Of a stretch of 64,000 bases of DNA, positions 42,029-51,246 are shown piece after piece. The first letter of the stretch is position 1. Every line of letters begins with the position of its first letter. The position numbers were made by a program, and so were the translations under genes. Source of the DNA: CANKHA01 sp035652315 (lineage in GTDB: Bacteria; Pseudomonadota; Alphaproteobacteria; Rhizobiales; Xanthobacteraceae); assembly GCA_035652315.1 (NCBI GenBank), contig DASREA010000048.1:3269-67268 (forward strand). Direction: 5' to 3'. Under the pieces are notes generated by a model that saw only the letters and a program-made list of their open reading frames with translations, searched no databases and was not told the DNA's origin.

Positions 42029-43312
42029 ATGTTGAGAAAAGAGCAGAATGATCTGATCACCCAAACCGGCCCTAATACGCCGATGGGCGCCCTGTTCCGA
42101 CGCTATTGGATACCGGCGCTTCTCGCCGAAGAGCTGCCGGCCAACGATTGCCCGCCTGTGCGCGTGAAGCTGCTGTCCGAACGGCTCCTGGCGTTCCGCG
42201 ATAGTGAGGGCCGTCTGGGGCTTATCGACGAGTTCTGCCCTCACCGCGGGGCTTCGCTGTGGTTCGGCCGCAATGAGGAATGCGGTCTGCGCTGCCCTTA
42301 TCATGGCTGGAAATTCGATTTCACCGGGCAATGCGTCGAGGTCCCCTCGGAGCCGGCGGAAAGCAAATTCGCGGAGAAGATCAAGCTCAAATCCTATCCC
42401 TTGGTCGAACGCGGCGGAGTTCTCTGGGCCTACATGGGTCCCGCTGAGGAAAGGCCGTCATTGCCGGAATGGGAATTTGCCACCGTGCCGCCGAAGCAGC
42501 GATTCGTTTCCAAGCGATTTCAGGAATGCAACTACCTGCAGGCCATGGAAGGCGGCATCGATTCGAGTCACGTTTCCTTCCTGCACAGCGGTAATCTGGA
42601 ATCCGATCCGTTGTTCAAAGGCGCCAGGGGCAACAAATATAATTTGGCGGACATGCAGCCGCACTTCGAAGTCGTGGAAAGCCCCGGCGGTCTTTACATC
42701 GGCGCCCGCCGTAATGCCGAAAACGGCAATTATTACTGGCGCATCACGCAATGGGTCATGCCATCCTTCACCATGGTGCCGCCGCGCGGGAACTACTCGG
42801 TGCACGGCCATTTCTGGATCCCGATCGACGACGAGAACTGCTGGGCCTGGAGCTACGATTATCATCCAACGCGCGAGCTCACGGACGCCGAAGTCGACGC
42901 CATGCGGCGGGGCAAGGGCGTGCATGTCGCCCACATTCCCGGCACCTATCGGCCGTTGGCCAACAAGGACAACGACTATCTCATGGATCGCGAGGCACAG
43001 CGGCGCGGCACGACCTATAGCGGCGTTGAAGGAATCGCGATGCAGGATGCGTCGCTTCAGGAAAGCATGGGGCCGATCGTCGATCGGACAAAAGAGAATC
43101 TCGTTTCCACCGACAACGGCATCATTATGGCGCGCCATCGTCTGATCAAAGCCGCGAAGGATCTGCAGAAAGGCATCCGTCCGCCCGGCCTCGCCGCCGA
43201 GCATCAGAAGGTGCGGTCGGCCTCCGTGATCTTGCCGCCGGATCGGCCGTTCAAGGACGCGGCGCGCGAAGCGCTCACCGTCCGCAAAGGCATTGCGCCG
43301 GCATCGGTCTAG
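42029..43312 (+). CDS. Rieske [2Fe-2S] aromatic ring-hydroxylating oxygenase, alpha subunit
   Basis: 427 residues, complete. Rieske ligands C70-x-H72 (FCPHRGAS) and C89-x2-H92 (RCPYHGW); mononuclear iron ligands D178, H181, H186 in GGIDSSHVSFLH. The opening MLRKEQNDLI and most of the chain match the truncated paralogue at the start of the window. Phthalate 4,5-dioxygenase-type family, dependent on a PDR reductase; none is adjacent. A FNR/FixK-like box lies 69 bases upstream, which suggests expression at low oxygen, odd for an oxygenase. A strong terminator follows. Confidence 0.92.
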   Translation: MLRKEQNDLITQTGPNTPMGALFRRYWIPALLAEELPANDCPPVRVKLLSERLLAFRDSEGRLGLIDEFCPHRGASLWFGRNEECGLRCPYHGWKFDFTGQCVEVPSEPAESKFAEKIKLKSYPLVERGGVLWAYMGPAEERPSLPEWEFATVPPKQRFVSKRFQECNYLQAMEGGIDSSHVSFLHSGNLESDPLFKGARGNKYNLADMQPHFEVVESPGGLYIGARRNAENGNYYWRITQWVMPSFTMVPPRGNYSVHGHFWIPIDDENCWAWSYDYHPTRELTDAEVDAMRRGKGVHVAHIPGTYRPLANKDNDYLMDREAQRRGTTYSGVEGIAMQDASLQESMGPIVDRTKENLVSTDNGIIMARHRLIKAAKDLQKGIRPPGLAAEHQKVRSASVILPPDRPFKDAAREALTVRKGIAPASV

Positions 43313-43334
43313 TTTATCACCGCCGCGAAATGCC

Positions 43335-43365
43335 AAACCGGCCTGGGCAAGCTAGGCCGGTTTTT
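43335..43365 (+). terminator. Rho-independent terminator of the Rieske gene
   Basis: AAACCGGCCT (43335-43344) pairs perfectly with AGGCCGGTTT (43354-43363) around a 9-base loop and runs into T's, 23 bases after the oxygenase stop. Confidence 0.85.
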
Positions 43366-43383
43366 GTAGCGAAGCGTCAGCGT

Positions 43384-43396
43384 TTCGCTATGCGAA
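43384..43396. repeat. Perfect 13-bp palindrome similar to the one at 1104-1118
   Basis: TTCGC-TAT-GCGAA has the same design and centre as TTCCGCTATGCGGAA upstream of the first Rieske gene. Here it sits between two convergent genes, after the terminator, so it is not in an obvious promoter. It may be a remnant of an operator or part of a second hairpin. Confidence 0.4.
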
Positions 43397-43422
43397 GCAA
43401 ATCATGATGTGCTGCCGCCTGT

Positions 43423-44544
43423 CTAATCCGCCCTTTTCAAATACTGCGCCATCCGGCTCTGCGCCCCGTGTTTGGCGAGTTCGGCTTCGAAAATCTCATT
43501 GATCAGCGGATTCTGATCTTCATATTCGATCTGCCAGCCGCCCTCCTTCTCCGAGACGCCGGAGAAATAGCCGCCCGGGCGCGGCTTGACCGTTCCCATT
43601 TGGCCGGGATGGAAGGCCAGATAGCGGGCCCGCGCCGGCCCCGCATTGAAATGTTGATGAATGCAATCGTCGGAAGGCACGATCACCATTCCGCCTCTGC
43701 GCCAGTCGCATTTCCGCAGGTCGGACATGTCTTCCTTGGTCCAAAGCAGGGAAAATCCGACCCCGCTCAAAATCACCAAATGCGCGCCCGGCCCGTGGCG
43801 ATGCGCCTTCTTGTAGGTGCCGACCGGGAATTCAGAAATCGCTGGCCTGGTCGCATTGCCGGCCATCTGAAGCACCACGTTAATTCCGCCGGCCCCGCGT
43901 TGCGAATAATCGTACAAGCCCATGTCCGGCGCATTCGGCACGAAGTTGGTCTCCCAGACGCGCCGATTGTAGGCTTTGCCGCGGCCGAAATAATCCTTGT
44001 CATCGCCGCTATAGCGGTTCGGAAACTTGCATGGATTGTTGAAGATGAAATCCGGCTCCTTGAAGAAACGCAGGAGCGGCGGCAGCGTCGTCACGGAGAT
44101 ATAGCGCGTCGGACTGCTGCTGACGTTGAAATGCTGGTACCAGGCATTCAGGGGGATCGCGAACAAGGCGCCGGCGTGCCATTCGAAGGTGTCCGGCTCC
44201 TGCCCGTCGTACCAGACGCGGGTCGCGCCCTGGCCCGATAGGATATAGACCGTTTCTTCATAAAGATGCCGTTCGGGTTCGGACTTGCCGCCCGGTGCGA
44301 TCTCTACCAGATGGGCATCGTTTTTCAGTATGTTGTTTGGAATATTGATTACCGCGCCGTTTCCCCCTTTGCGGGGCCACGGCGCCAGCTCGACGGCGCA
44401 GAGGTCCTCGAAGGCAAAGTCGCGAATGACCTTCACCCCTTCACGCCTCTGCCATTCCTCATAAAAATCGCGGTGGGTAAAATCCTCAAGGGGATGGTCC
44501 GGTTTCGCCGCGCGTATGACCTCGCCTTGTTCTTCTGCCGCCAT
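43423..44544 (-). CDS. Bicupin protein of unknown function (copy 3 of 4)
   Basis: 373 residues from ATG 44544, which has GGGAGGAG 8 bases upstream; a start at 44574 is less supported. Two cupin domains, no signal peptide. The C-terminal metal site is conserved: TYKKAHRHGPGAH and CIHQHFN. N-terminal cupin: ERHLYEETVYILSG keeps one His, as in copy 2, and YQHFNV. It follows the fused permease by 92 bases and so is third in the minus-strand order binding protein, permease, bicupin. This placement beside an importer repeats that of copies 1 and 4. Confidence 0.85.
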   Translation of the reverse strand: MAAEEQGEVIRAAKPDHPLEDFTHRDFYEEWQRREGVKVIRDFAFEDLCAVELAPWPRKGGNGAVINIPNNILKNDAHLVEIAPGGKSEPERHLYEETVYILSGQGATRVWYDGQEPDTFEWHAGALFAIPLNAWYQHFNVSSSPTRYISVTTLPPLLRFFKEPDFIFNNPCKFPNRYSGDDKDYFGRGKAYNRRVWETNFVPNAPDMGLYDYSQRGAGGINVVLQMAGNATRPAISEFPVGTYKKAHRHGPGAHLVILSGVGFSLLWTKEDMSDLRKCDWRRGGMVIVPSDDCIHQHFNAGPARARYLAFHPGQMGTVKPRPGGYFSGVSEKEGGWQIEYEDQNPLINEIFEAELAKHGAQSRMAQYLKRAD

Positions 44545-44636
44545 GATCGCCGCTCCTCCCCCGCCGTGTCTCACAAATACAGCGTTAGCAAGTGCCCGGT
44601 CCGATTGTCCATATACACATGCGCCTTTTACGATGG

Positions 44637-46391
44637 CTAGGCGTGCTGCACGCTTTGGCGTAGCGCGAAAGCTCTAATCGTCGAGGCGATGACGCACGTA
44701 ATGCCGATGATGACCAGGCTAATCACGGTCGCGGCTTCACGATTCCCGAAACCCTCGGAGCCGTATTCCAGCGCCAGCAAAGACAGCGTCGTCGTTTCAC
44801 GGGAAGCCAGCAGAATAATCGAGCTGGTCGTTCCGGATGCGATGACGAAACTCAACATCGCCATCACGGCCAATGTCGGCATCAGCAGCGGAATCCAAAT
44901 GGTGACGTAGGCGGAGAGCCAGCCCGCGCCGGCCAGACGCGCGGCCTCCTCCATTTCGCCGCCGATCTGGACGAAAACCGCTTTGGACATGTTGATGCCG
45001 GTGGTGTGCCCCTGAAAGATCACGACGATCATCAAGGCCCAAATCGTCCCGTACAAGACGTTCAATCCGGGAGTGCCCAGAAATATCATCAGCAAGCCGA
45101 GTCCCGAAAGCATACCGGGAACGGCGCCGGAAAGCCAAACCATCGAGTCGAGGAGCGCCCGGCCCCGCCATTTCGTGCGCACAATCACGTAGGCCACGAG
45201 CGAAAAGAGAATTGGACCGACGATAGCCGCAGTGGTCGCGAGAAGGATGGTGGTTGAGAGCGAGCGCAGAAAAAGCGGATCGGACAGAACCAGATTCCAT
45301 TGGTCGAAGGTAAATCCCAAAGCGAAGAATCCGGCGCGGTTCATAAAACTGCTGACCAGCAAAGCCGAAAACGGCACCACCGTGAGAACGGCCACTGCAA
45401 TTACGATCAAAGCGAAAACCACCGGCTGCCAAGCGCCCAAATCGATGAGCCCGGGTTTGAACTTCGACGTCACGGTGGAATAATTCTTGCGGTGCAAGAT
45501 CCAGCGCTGGATGGGGATGATGAAAGCGATGAGCAGGAGCGTGATGGAGGCAAGCACGGCTGCCTTGCCGTAGGACGGAGGGCTGTTTTGCAGAATGTTG
45601 TAGATATAGGTCGAGTAGACAAAGAAATTGATCGGCGTTCCGAGCAGCAATTCGATCTCAAAGGTTTGGAATACGCGCAGCAGCTTGAGTGCGAAAACAA
45701 GCGCGATGGGAGGCATCATCAGCGGCAGCGTCACCCAAAAGAAGGTGGCGAAATTCGATCCGCCGCTGACGCGGGAAGCTTCCTCGAGCACCGCATCCAT
45801 GTTCCGGAAAGCGGGTGTCAGCAGGATCACCATCGCCGGGATGCCGCTGGTGACCACGTGCATCCAGACAATCCCCGGAATGCTGTAGATATTGAGCTGT
45901 ATCTTTCCGATGAACGGAACGAATTTAAATGCGGCGTTGAATATGCCCAGATAGGGATCGAGCAAGTCAATCCACGCAATGGTGACGGAAACGGTGGGCA
46001 GCATGAATGCCACCCAAAACATGAATTCCAAGGTGCGGCTGAACGGAAGTCGAGTGCGTGCCAGCGTCCAGGCGATTGCGACAGAGACCGGAAGGCTGAT
46101 GACCGTCGAAAGACCCCAGATCATGAATGTGTTGGCAAGCGCGCGCAGAAGCCCCGGCTCCCGGAAACCCTCTCGCCAATTACCCAGGCCCCATTTTGCC
46201 GTGCCGAAAACATCCGGGGCGACGTTGAAGCTCTGGATGAACAACAACAAGACCGGATAGATCAGAAAAAAGCCGATCAGGATCACCAACAATGCCATGA
46301 TCCAAAGGCTCTTGTCGCCGAGCACAGGGACTCGTGCCGCAAACGAGCGACGAGGCGAAAGACCGTAAAGGGAACTGGAAAACGAGTGCAC
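44637..46391 (-). CDS. ABC transporter permease, fused double-unit Fe(III)-type
   Basis: 584 residues with about 12 transmembrane helices in two halves. EAA-type loops are VLEEASRVSGGSNFATF in the first half and MEEAARLAGAGWLSAY in the second. ATG 46391 is 13 bases after the binding-protein stop. The partner ATPase is not downstream but on the opposite strand at 47868, so the importer is made from two divergent transcripts. Same architecture as the permeases at 16966-18801 and 55219-56955. Confidence 0.92.
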   Translation of the reverse strand: MHSFSSSLYGLSPRRSFAARVPVLGDKSLWIMALLVILIGFFLIYPVLLLFIQSFNVAPDVFGTAKWGLGNWREGFREPGLLRALANTFMIWGLSTVISLPVSVAIAWTLARTRLPFSRTLEFMFWVAFMLPTVSVTIAWIDLLDPYLGIFNAAFKFVPFIGKIQLNIYSIPGIVWMHVVTSGIPAMVILLTPAFRNMDAVLEEASRVSGGSNFATFFWVTLPLMMPPIALVFALKLLRVFQTFEIELLLGTPINFFVYSTYIYNILQNSPPSYGKAAVLASITLLLIAFIIPIQRWILHRKNYSTVTSKFKPGLIDLGAWQPVVFALIVIAVAVLTVVPFSALLVSSFMNRAGFFALGFTFDQWNLVLSDPLFLRSLSTTILLATTAAIVGPILFSLVAYVIVRTKWRGRALLDSMVWLSGAVPGMLSGLGLLMIFLGTPGLNVLYGTIWALMIVVIFQGHTTGINMSKAVFVQIGGEMEEAARLAGAGWLSAYVTIWIPLLMPTLAVMAMLSFVIASGTTSSIILLASRETTTLSLLALEYGSEGFGNREAATVISLVIIGITCVIASTIRAFALRQSVQHA

Positions 46392-46404
46392 GAGATTCGT
46401 TCTC

Positions 46405-47595
46405 TCAGCGAGAGCTGAGATAAACGTTGACCGCCCACTGCCTGGCTTCGTTCATATGCGCCATGAAATCCTTGTCGGCCATCGGAAACCAATAATCGAC
46501 GCCGGGAAGCAGACGTTCATGTTTCAGGATCTTGCCCTCGGGAATTCCATCGACCCGTAGCGTCGGGATCACAGGCTCGCTGGTCATGCTTTGGCGAATC
46601 GTTTGTCCTTCGCGCGATAACAGCCAGTTGACGAACAGGCGCGCCGCGTTCGGATGCGGCCGATTCTTCGCGACCCCAATGGTTCCCTGCCCGGAAGTGG
46701 ACATGTAGTCGGGCTCTTTCACCGGCTTGTCAAAAAGCGCGAGCGGCATGCCCTGCGCCGCCAAGGCATCGATCTCCTTGCGCGCGTCGACATTGATGGC
46801 GGCGGCATACCGTCCCGTCGCAAGGCCGTCGACGATCTGACGTATGTCGGTGACGAAATTGACGTCCATTTTCGTGATAAAGCGGTTCACCCACTCCTTG
46901 CCGATATGGGGATTGACCACCTCAACGGCCCATCCCTCACCGCCACCGCCATTGGTCGGCGGAAGCGACACGAATTTGCCTTTCCATTTGTCGGTCAGAA
47001 AATCCCAATCGGATTTTATGCTGGCAATGTCCGCCGGAGTCACAGCGTTGGTGTTATAATGCACTTCCAGCGATGGCCGTCTCCGGGCGGCATAAATGAA
47101 ATAAAACTTATGATCGACATCGGCCCACCAATGATGACCTCCGAGCCAGAGGGATTCGTTGGTGACTTCCGGATGGATCAGTTCGGGCCTGAGGTCGTCA
47201 AGAACGCCGGCCGGAAGCAGCCGGCTATAAAGCGACGTAAGAGCGACATGAATGACGTCGACAGTGTAGCGGCCGGCTTGCCGCTCGGCGAGAAGACGGT
47301 TGCTCAGCAGAGTTCCGTTGCCCGGCGGCGAGATAACACGAATGCCGAATTTGTCCCCGAAATACTGCAACACCGGACCGTAGACCCGGCCCGGCTGGCC
47401 GCCGAAGATAACGACAAGCTCGCCTTCTTTTTGTGCAGCCTTGATGAGTGATTGCCATTTTTGCTGAAAGTCGTCCTGGGCGGCGGCGGGCGTCAGGCTT
47501 GCTAAGCCAACGGCGGCGCCGAACGAGAATGTCAGCAATAGGAATGAAAGCGACAGTCTGCGAAAACAATTCAGAACAGGCGCATAGGCGCTCAT
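46405..47595 (-). CDS. Extracellular solute-binding protein, Fe(III)-type ABC importer
   Basis: 396 residues from ATG 47595, with GGGGAGGA upstream; signal peptide about 1-39 ending near TPAAAQ. Blocks: AAQKEGELVVIFGGQPG, RQAGRYTVDVIHVAL, LTDKWKGKFVSLPP and PHPNAARLFVNWLLSREGQ. The last is shared with the other binding proteins here. It is first in the minus-strand transcript that continues with the permease and bicupin, and faces the ATPase gene across a 272-base AT-rich promoter region. Substrate unknown. Confidence 0.9.
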   Translation of the reverse strand: MSAYAPVLNCFRRLSLSFLLLTFSFGAAVGLASLTPAAAQDDFQQKWQSLIKAAQKEGELVVIFGGQPGRVYGPVLQYFGDKFGIRVISPPGNGTLLSNRLLAERQAGRYTVDVIHVALTSLYSRLLPAGVLDDLRPELIHPEVTNESLWLGGHHWWADVDHKFYFIYAARRRPSLEVHYNTNAVTPADIASIKSDWDFLTDKWKGKFVSLPPTNGGGGEGWAVEVVNPHIGKEWVNRFITKMDVNFVTDIRQIVDGLATGRYAAAINVDARKEIDALAAQGMPLALFDKPVKEPDYMSTSGQGTIGVAKNRPHPNAARLFVNWLLSREGQTIRQSMTSEPVIPTLRVDGIPEGKILKHERLLPGVDYWFPMADKDFMAHMNEARQWAVNVYLSSR

Positions 47596-47628
47596 CAAAC
47601 CAATCCTCCCCAAACTTATCTTATGAAT

Positions 47629-47657
47629 TTGTTTTGTGTTTTGCCGTTCACTATAAT
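47629..47657 (+). promoter_or_regulatory. Candidate sigma-70 promoter of the ATPase-Rieske operon
   Basis: TTGTTT (47629-47634), a 17-base spacer and TATAAT (47652-47657) lie in the AT-rich divergent region. This would leave a leader of about 200 bases before ATG 47868, with no obvious structure recognised in it. Confidence 0.45.
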
Positions 47658-47867
47658 TGGTTGACGGCTACTGTCCAGACGCCGGAGGATAAGCACTGCT
47701 CCTGTCGGGCCTTTTGTTTCTCATTACGAGCGTGCGCTGCGGCTTTTGGCCACGTTACAAAAACCTGATTTTTACGACGGCATCGCCGGGATTGCATTTG
47801 GCGCCCTTTGCCCCGATGCTTATGCCAAACGATAGGCCCCCTCGGCCATGGGGAAGAGGCGCCTCCG

Positions 47868-49013
47868 ATGGTGACCATGTTGGACAATTCGAGACCGTCT
47901 GCTGCCGCGGCCGTCAGTCTTCGTAACGTTTCTAAGAGTTATCCGGGATCCAGGACCAAAGCCGTCGACAACCTGTCACTGGATATTCCGGAAGGTCAGA
48001 TCTTTACGCTACTCGGTCCCAGCGGTTGCGGAAAGTCGACCACTTTGCGAATGGTCGCAGGCCTCGAGAATCCCGACGAAGGCGCGATCTACTTCGACGA
48101 TTCTCCCGTCGTGCTCACCGAGCGGAAGATCATGCTGCCGCCGGAGAAACGTAACATCGGGATGGTTTTCCAATCCTATGCGATCTGGCCGCACATGACC
48201 GTCGCGCAGAACGTCGGCTATCCGCTGCGCATGCGCAAAGTACCGTCGGCTAAAATCCGGGATCGGGTTGCCGAAGTGCTGTCGCTGGTCGGCATGCCCG
48301 GCATGGAGAAGCGTCCCGCTCCCCTGCTCAGCGGCGGCCAGCAACAGCGTGTCGCCCTGGCGCGCGCGATCGTCACCGAGCCTCGGATATTGTTGCTCGA
48401 TGAGCCTTTCAGCAATCTGGATGCCAAGCTGCGCGAACAGATGCGTCTCGAGCTCAAGCTTTTGCAAAAACGGCTTAACATCACGGTCCTTTTCGTCACG
48501 CACGATCAGATTGAAGCCTTGAGCCTTTCGGACCAGATCGCGCTGATGCAGGCGGGCCGGGTGCAGCAACAGGGAAGCGCGCGAGGCCTTTACGACGCGC
48601 CGGCGAACGAATTTGTTCGCGATTTTCTCGGTAGAACGCTTCTTTTCAAAGGCAAGATCCGATCGATCGGCCAATTGGGCGCAAGCGTTGCCATCGACGG
48701 CGCGGGCGAGTGCATCGTCTCCGCACGTAGCCATGATCCAGGCGTCAGTGAAGGGAGCGAAGTGTTCGTTGCCGTGCGCCCGGAGGATATCGATGTCATG
48801 GCCTCTACCGGGGGCCGTCCGCCGCCCGGCACGATTCCAGGTCGCGTCGGCGCCGCTTTGTTTCTGGGCGAGCGAATCGAGTACCGGATCGAGCTCGATG
48901 GCCAGAGGGAAATGAGCATCTATGGAGACCGGCGGAGCCAGTTCAGCGATGGGGCCGACGTTTGGCTGAGACTGAAGCGCGACGGGCATAGCGCCTGGTC
49001 TCTCAGCTCGTAG
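47868..49013 (+). CDS. ABC transporter ATP-binding protein, Fe(III)/polyamine-type importer
   Basis: 381 residues from ATG 47868. Walker A GPSGCGKST, FQSYAIWPHMT, signature LSGGQQQR, Walker B ILLLDEP and VTHDQIEA are intact, and a TOBE-like tail starts near residue 265. It is the ATPase for the divergent permease and binding protein. It is followed after 10 bases by a Rieske oxygenase gene, so import and oxidation are probably co-expressed; this is the clearest direct link in the window between a Fe(III)-type importer and an aromatic oxygenase. Confidence 0.92.
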   Translation: MVTMLDNSRPSAAAAVSLRNVSKSYPGSRTKAVDNLSLDIPEGQIFTLLGPSGCGKSTTLRMVAGLENPDEGAIYFDDSPVVLTERKIMLPPEKRNIGMVFQSYAIWPHMTVAQNVGYPLRMRKVPSAKIRDRVAEVLSLVGMPGMEKRPAPLLSGGQQQRVALARAIVTEPRILLLDEPFSNLDAKLREQMRLELKLLQKRLNITVLFVTHDQIEALSLSDQIALMQAGRVQQQGSARGLYDAPANEFVRDFLGRTLLFKGKIRSIGQLGASVAIDGAGECIVSARSHDPGVSEGSEVFVAVRPEDIDVMASTGGRPPPGTIPGRVGAALFLGERIEYRIELDGQREMSIYGDRRSQFSDGADVWLRLKRDGHSAWSLSS

Positions 49014-49023
49014 GGAGCGCGTT

Positions 49024-50154
49024 ATGGGGCGAGACGATGTGGACTTCGTCCATTACGGACCCGGCACGCCGGCCGGAACCTATTTGCGGAAATTCTGGCA
49101 CCCGGTCTATCGCAGCGAGGACCTGCTGCCCGGATGGGCCAAGCGCGTCGAGATCATGGGCGAATTCTTTACCCTCTATCGCGGCGAGAGCGGCCGGGCC
49201 CATGTCGTCGACGATCGCTGTCCGCACCGCAGAACGCGACTCTCCATCGGCGAGGTGGAGGGCGACAGTATCAGGTGCTTCTATCACGGCTGGAAATTCG
49301 CAGCCGACGGCATCTGCGAGGAGCAGCCGGCCGAGCCGCCGTCGTTCAAACAAGGCGTGTGCATCAGGTCGTATCCGGCGCGCGAATATCTCGGCCTGAT
49401 CTTCGCCTATTTGGGGGAAGGCGAGGCCCCGGAATTCGAGGAGTTTCCGGAGGCCGAATACGACAATGGCTGGCCGCTGGTCGTCAAAAAGATCGAGGTG
49501 CCGTACAATTTTTTCCAGCGCATCGAGAACAGCTTGGACGAAGCGCATGTGCATTTCGTGCACAAGATATCCGCCAGCGCGACGAAGGAATTCAGCAGCC
49601 TGCCGATCGCTTATGCCGCGGAAGAGACCGACTATGGTATTTTGAGGAGAACGACCTACGAACGCGACGGCAGGCGCGAAATCCGGCAGAAGTATTTCAT
49701 GATGCCGAATATCGGCCTGACCATGCCACCGCCGGCCACGGAGCTCGATGCCTGGACACCGAATCTGTCCTGGCGCGTCCCCGTCAACGACCACTCGACC
49801 TTGAGCTTCAACATCGCGCGCCGGCAGGACCGCGGCAGCAAGGTGGCGAACAAGGACTGGGAAGCCATCGACAGCATCGTCGACAAAATTCTCGACGGCA
49901 GGATGCGGCTGAAAGACATCGACCCCTATCACCCGCGCTTGTTCAACATCCAGGACAATACGGCGATCGCCGGCCAGGGTCGCATGCATACCGAACGTGA
50001 CAAGGAATATCTCGGCCGTTCGGATATTCCGATTGTTCTGCTGCGCAGGATCTACCAGCGTGAGATTCGCGCAGCGGCGGAAGGCAAGCCGATCAAACGC
50101 TGGCGGTTACCGCGCGAGAAGCTCGTTCTCGGCTTTCAGCCTGCCGCCGAATAG
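49024..50154 (+). CDS. Rieske [2Fe-2S] oxygenase, alpha subunit, shorter type
   Basis: 376 residues. Rieske ligands C66-x-H68 and C85-x2-H88 (RCFYHGW); mononuclear iron ligands D172, H175, H180 in NSLDEAHVHFVH. It lacks about 50 residues compared with the other three and diverges strongly from them, so it is a separate lineage. It lies 10 bases after the ABC ATPase stop and is the last gene before a hairpin. It needs an external reductase; none is adjacent. Substrate unknown, probably the solute imported by the linked transporter. Confidence 0.9.
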   Translation: MGRDDVDFVHYGPGTPAGTYLRKFWHPVYRSEDLLPGWAKRVEIMGEFFTLYRGESGRAHVVDDRCPHRRTRLSIGEVEGDSIRCFYHGWKFAADGICEEQPAEPPSFKQGVCIRSYPAREYLGLIFAYLGEGEAPEFEEFPEAEYDNGWPLVVKKIEVPYNFFQRIENSLDEAHVHFVHKISASATKEFSSLPIAYAAEETDYGILRRTTYERDGRREIRQKYFMMPNIGLTMPPPATELDAWTPNLSWRVPVNDHSTLSFNIARRQDRGSKVANKDWEAIDSIVDKILDGRMRLKDIDPYHPRLFNIQDNTAIAGQGRMHTERDKEYLGRSDIPIVLLRRIYQREIRAAAEGKPIKRWRLPREKLVLGFQPAAE

Positions 50155-50171
50155 TAAGGATCAAGCGAACC

Positions 50172-50195
50172 GGCGCCCGCGGCAAGGCGGGCGCC
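50172..50195. terminator. Strong hairpin between convergent Rieske and dienelactone hydrolase genes
   Basis: GGCGCCCGC (50172-50180) pairs perfectly with GCGGGCGCC (50187-50195) around a 6-base loop. There is no long T run. A second perfect 7-bp hairpin (CACGCTA/TAGCGTG, 50205-50221) overlaps the convergent gene's stop. Probably bidirectional termination. Confidence 0.55.
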
Positions 50196-50208
50196 CCTGC
50201 TTGCCACG

Positions 50209-51081
50209 CTAGCTTAGCGTGCGCTTCAGCATGGCCACGGTGCGGCCCCAGGCCTTGTCCGCGGCCTCCTTGTTGTAACGGGCAGCGGTGGTGTCGTTGT
50301 TGAAGGCGTGCTGCGTGCCTGGATACTGATAGATCTCGTGCTTGACGCCCGCAGCCGCCAGCGCGTCCTTATAGGCCGGAATGCCGGCGTTGATGCGCTC
50401 ATCCTCGCCTGCATAATGCAGCAGCAGCTCGGCCTTTATCTTTGAAACATTTTCCGCCGGCGGCTGCGCGCCATAGTAGGGCACGGCCGCTGCCAGGTCG
50501 GAGCCCGCCGCCACTGCGGTCCTATTGACCACGCCGCCGCCCCAGCAGAAGCCCACGGCGCCGACCTTGCCGTTGCTTTTCTCATGACCTTTCAGCCAGC
50601 GGACGGCCGCGACCGCATTCTCGGTCACCTTGGGCGCCTCGAGCTTGCCAATCATGTCGCGGCCCTTGTCCTCGTCGTCGGGCGTCCCGCCCATCGGCGC
50701 GAGGAAATCGGGGGCGAGAACGAGAAAACCTTCGAGAGCAAGGCGCCGCGCCACGTCCTTGATGTGCGGGACGAGTCCGCGGTTTTCATGCACGACCATC
50801 ACCGCCGGCAGGCGGCCGCTGGCCGATGCCGGCCACACCAGATATCCGGTCATCCGGTCGCCGAACGTCACCATCTGCGATTTGAGGCGGGAATCGTTTT
50901 CCGGAACGATGCTGGGCGCCGACATGTTGGCGGCGATCATCGCCGCAATGGCTTGCGCCGCCTCGCTTGTGCCGACCAGCTCGGTCAGCCGCCGCATGAA
51001 ATCCGCGCGGTCGTTCGTCTGATGCGTGAACTCATCGTACAGATTGATCATTTCCTGTGTAATTCTGGGTAGCTCGGTCAT
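50209..51081 (-). CDS. Dienelactone hydrolase family protein
   Basis: 290 residues, alpha/beta hydrolase with a Cys nucleophile: C179 in GFCWGG, D227 in GEDERIN and H258 in GTQHAFNND, the dienelactone hydrolase triad. E99 in VVHENRG is the family glutamate next to the oxyanion site. The extra N-terminal 65 residues are helical and soluble, as in the longer 'YghX-like' members, and there is no clear signal peptide. In halo- or alkyl-catechol breakdown such enzymes open dienelactones; here the exact role is unknown. It is followed upstream by the M24 gene on the same strand after 165 bases. Confidence 0.88.
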   Translation of the reverse strand: MTELPRITQEMINLYDEFTHQTNDRADFMRRLTELVGTSEAAQAIAAMIAANMSAPSIVPENDSRLKSQMVTFGDRMTGYLVWPASASGRLPAVMVVHENRGLVPHIKDVARRLALEGFLVLAPDFLAPMGGTPDDEDKGRDMIGKLEAPKVTENAVAAVRWLKGHEKSNGKVGAVGFCWGGGVVNRTAVAAGSDLAAAVPYYGAQPPAENVSKIKAELLLHYAGEDERINAGIPAYKDALAAAGVKHEIYQYPGTQHAFNNDTTAARYNKEAADKAWGRTVAMLKRTLS

Positions 51082-51246
51082 GGCGGCTCCGTTTAAATGA
51101 AATCGTAACGTTGGACTGCGGTTATCGTCGACGTAACGGCGTGTGCTCGTGGCGCCTCCTTGTACGTTATTTGCGGAGCGTTACGAGGTAAAGACCGCCG
51201 GCCGCCCCGAAATCCAGCTCGACATTCAGCGGCACCGTAGGGCGCA

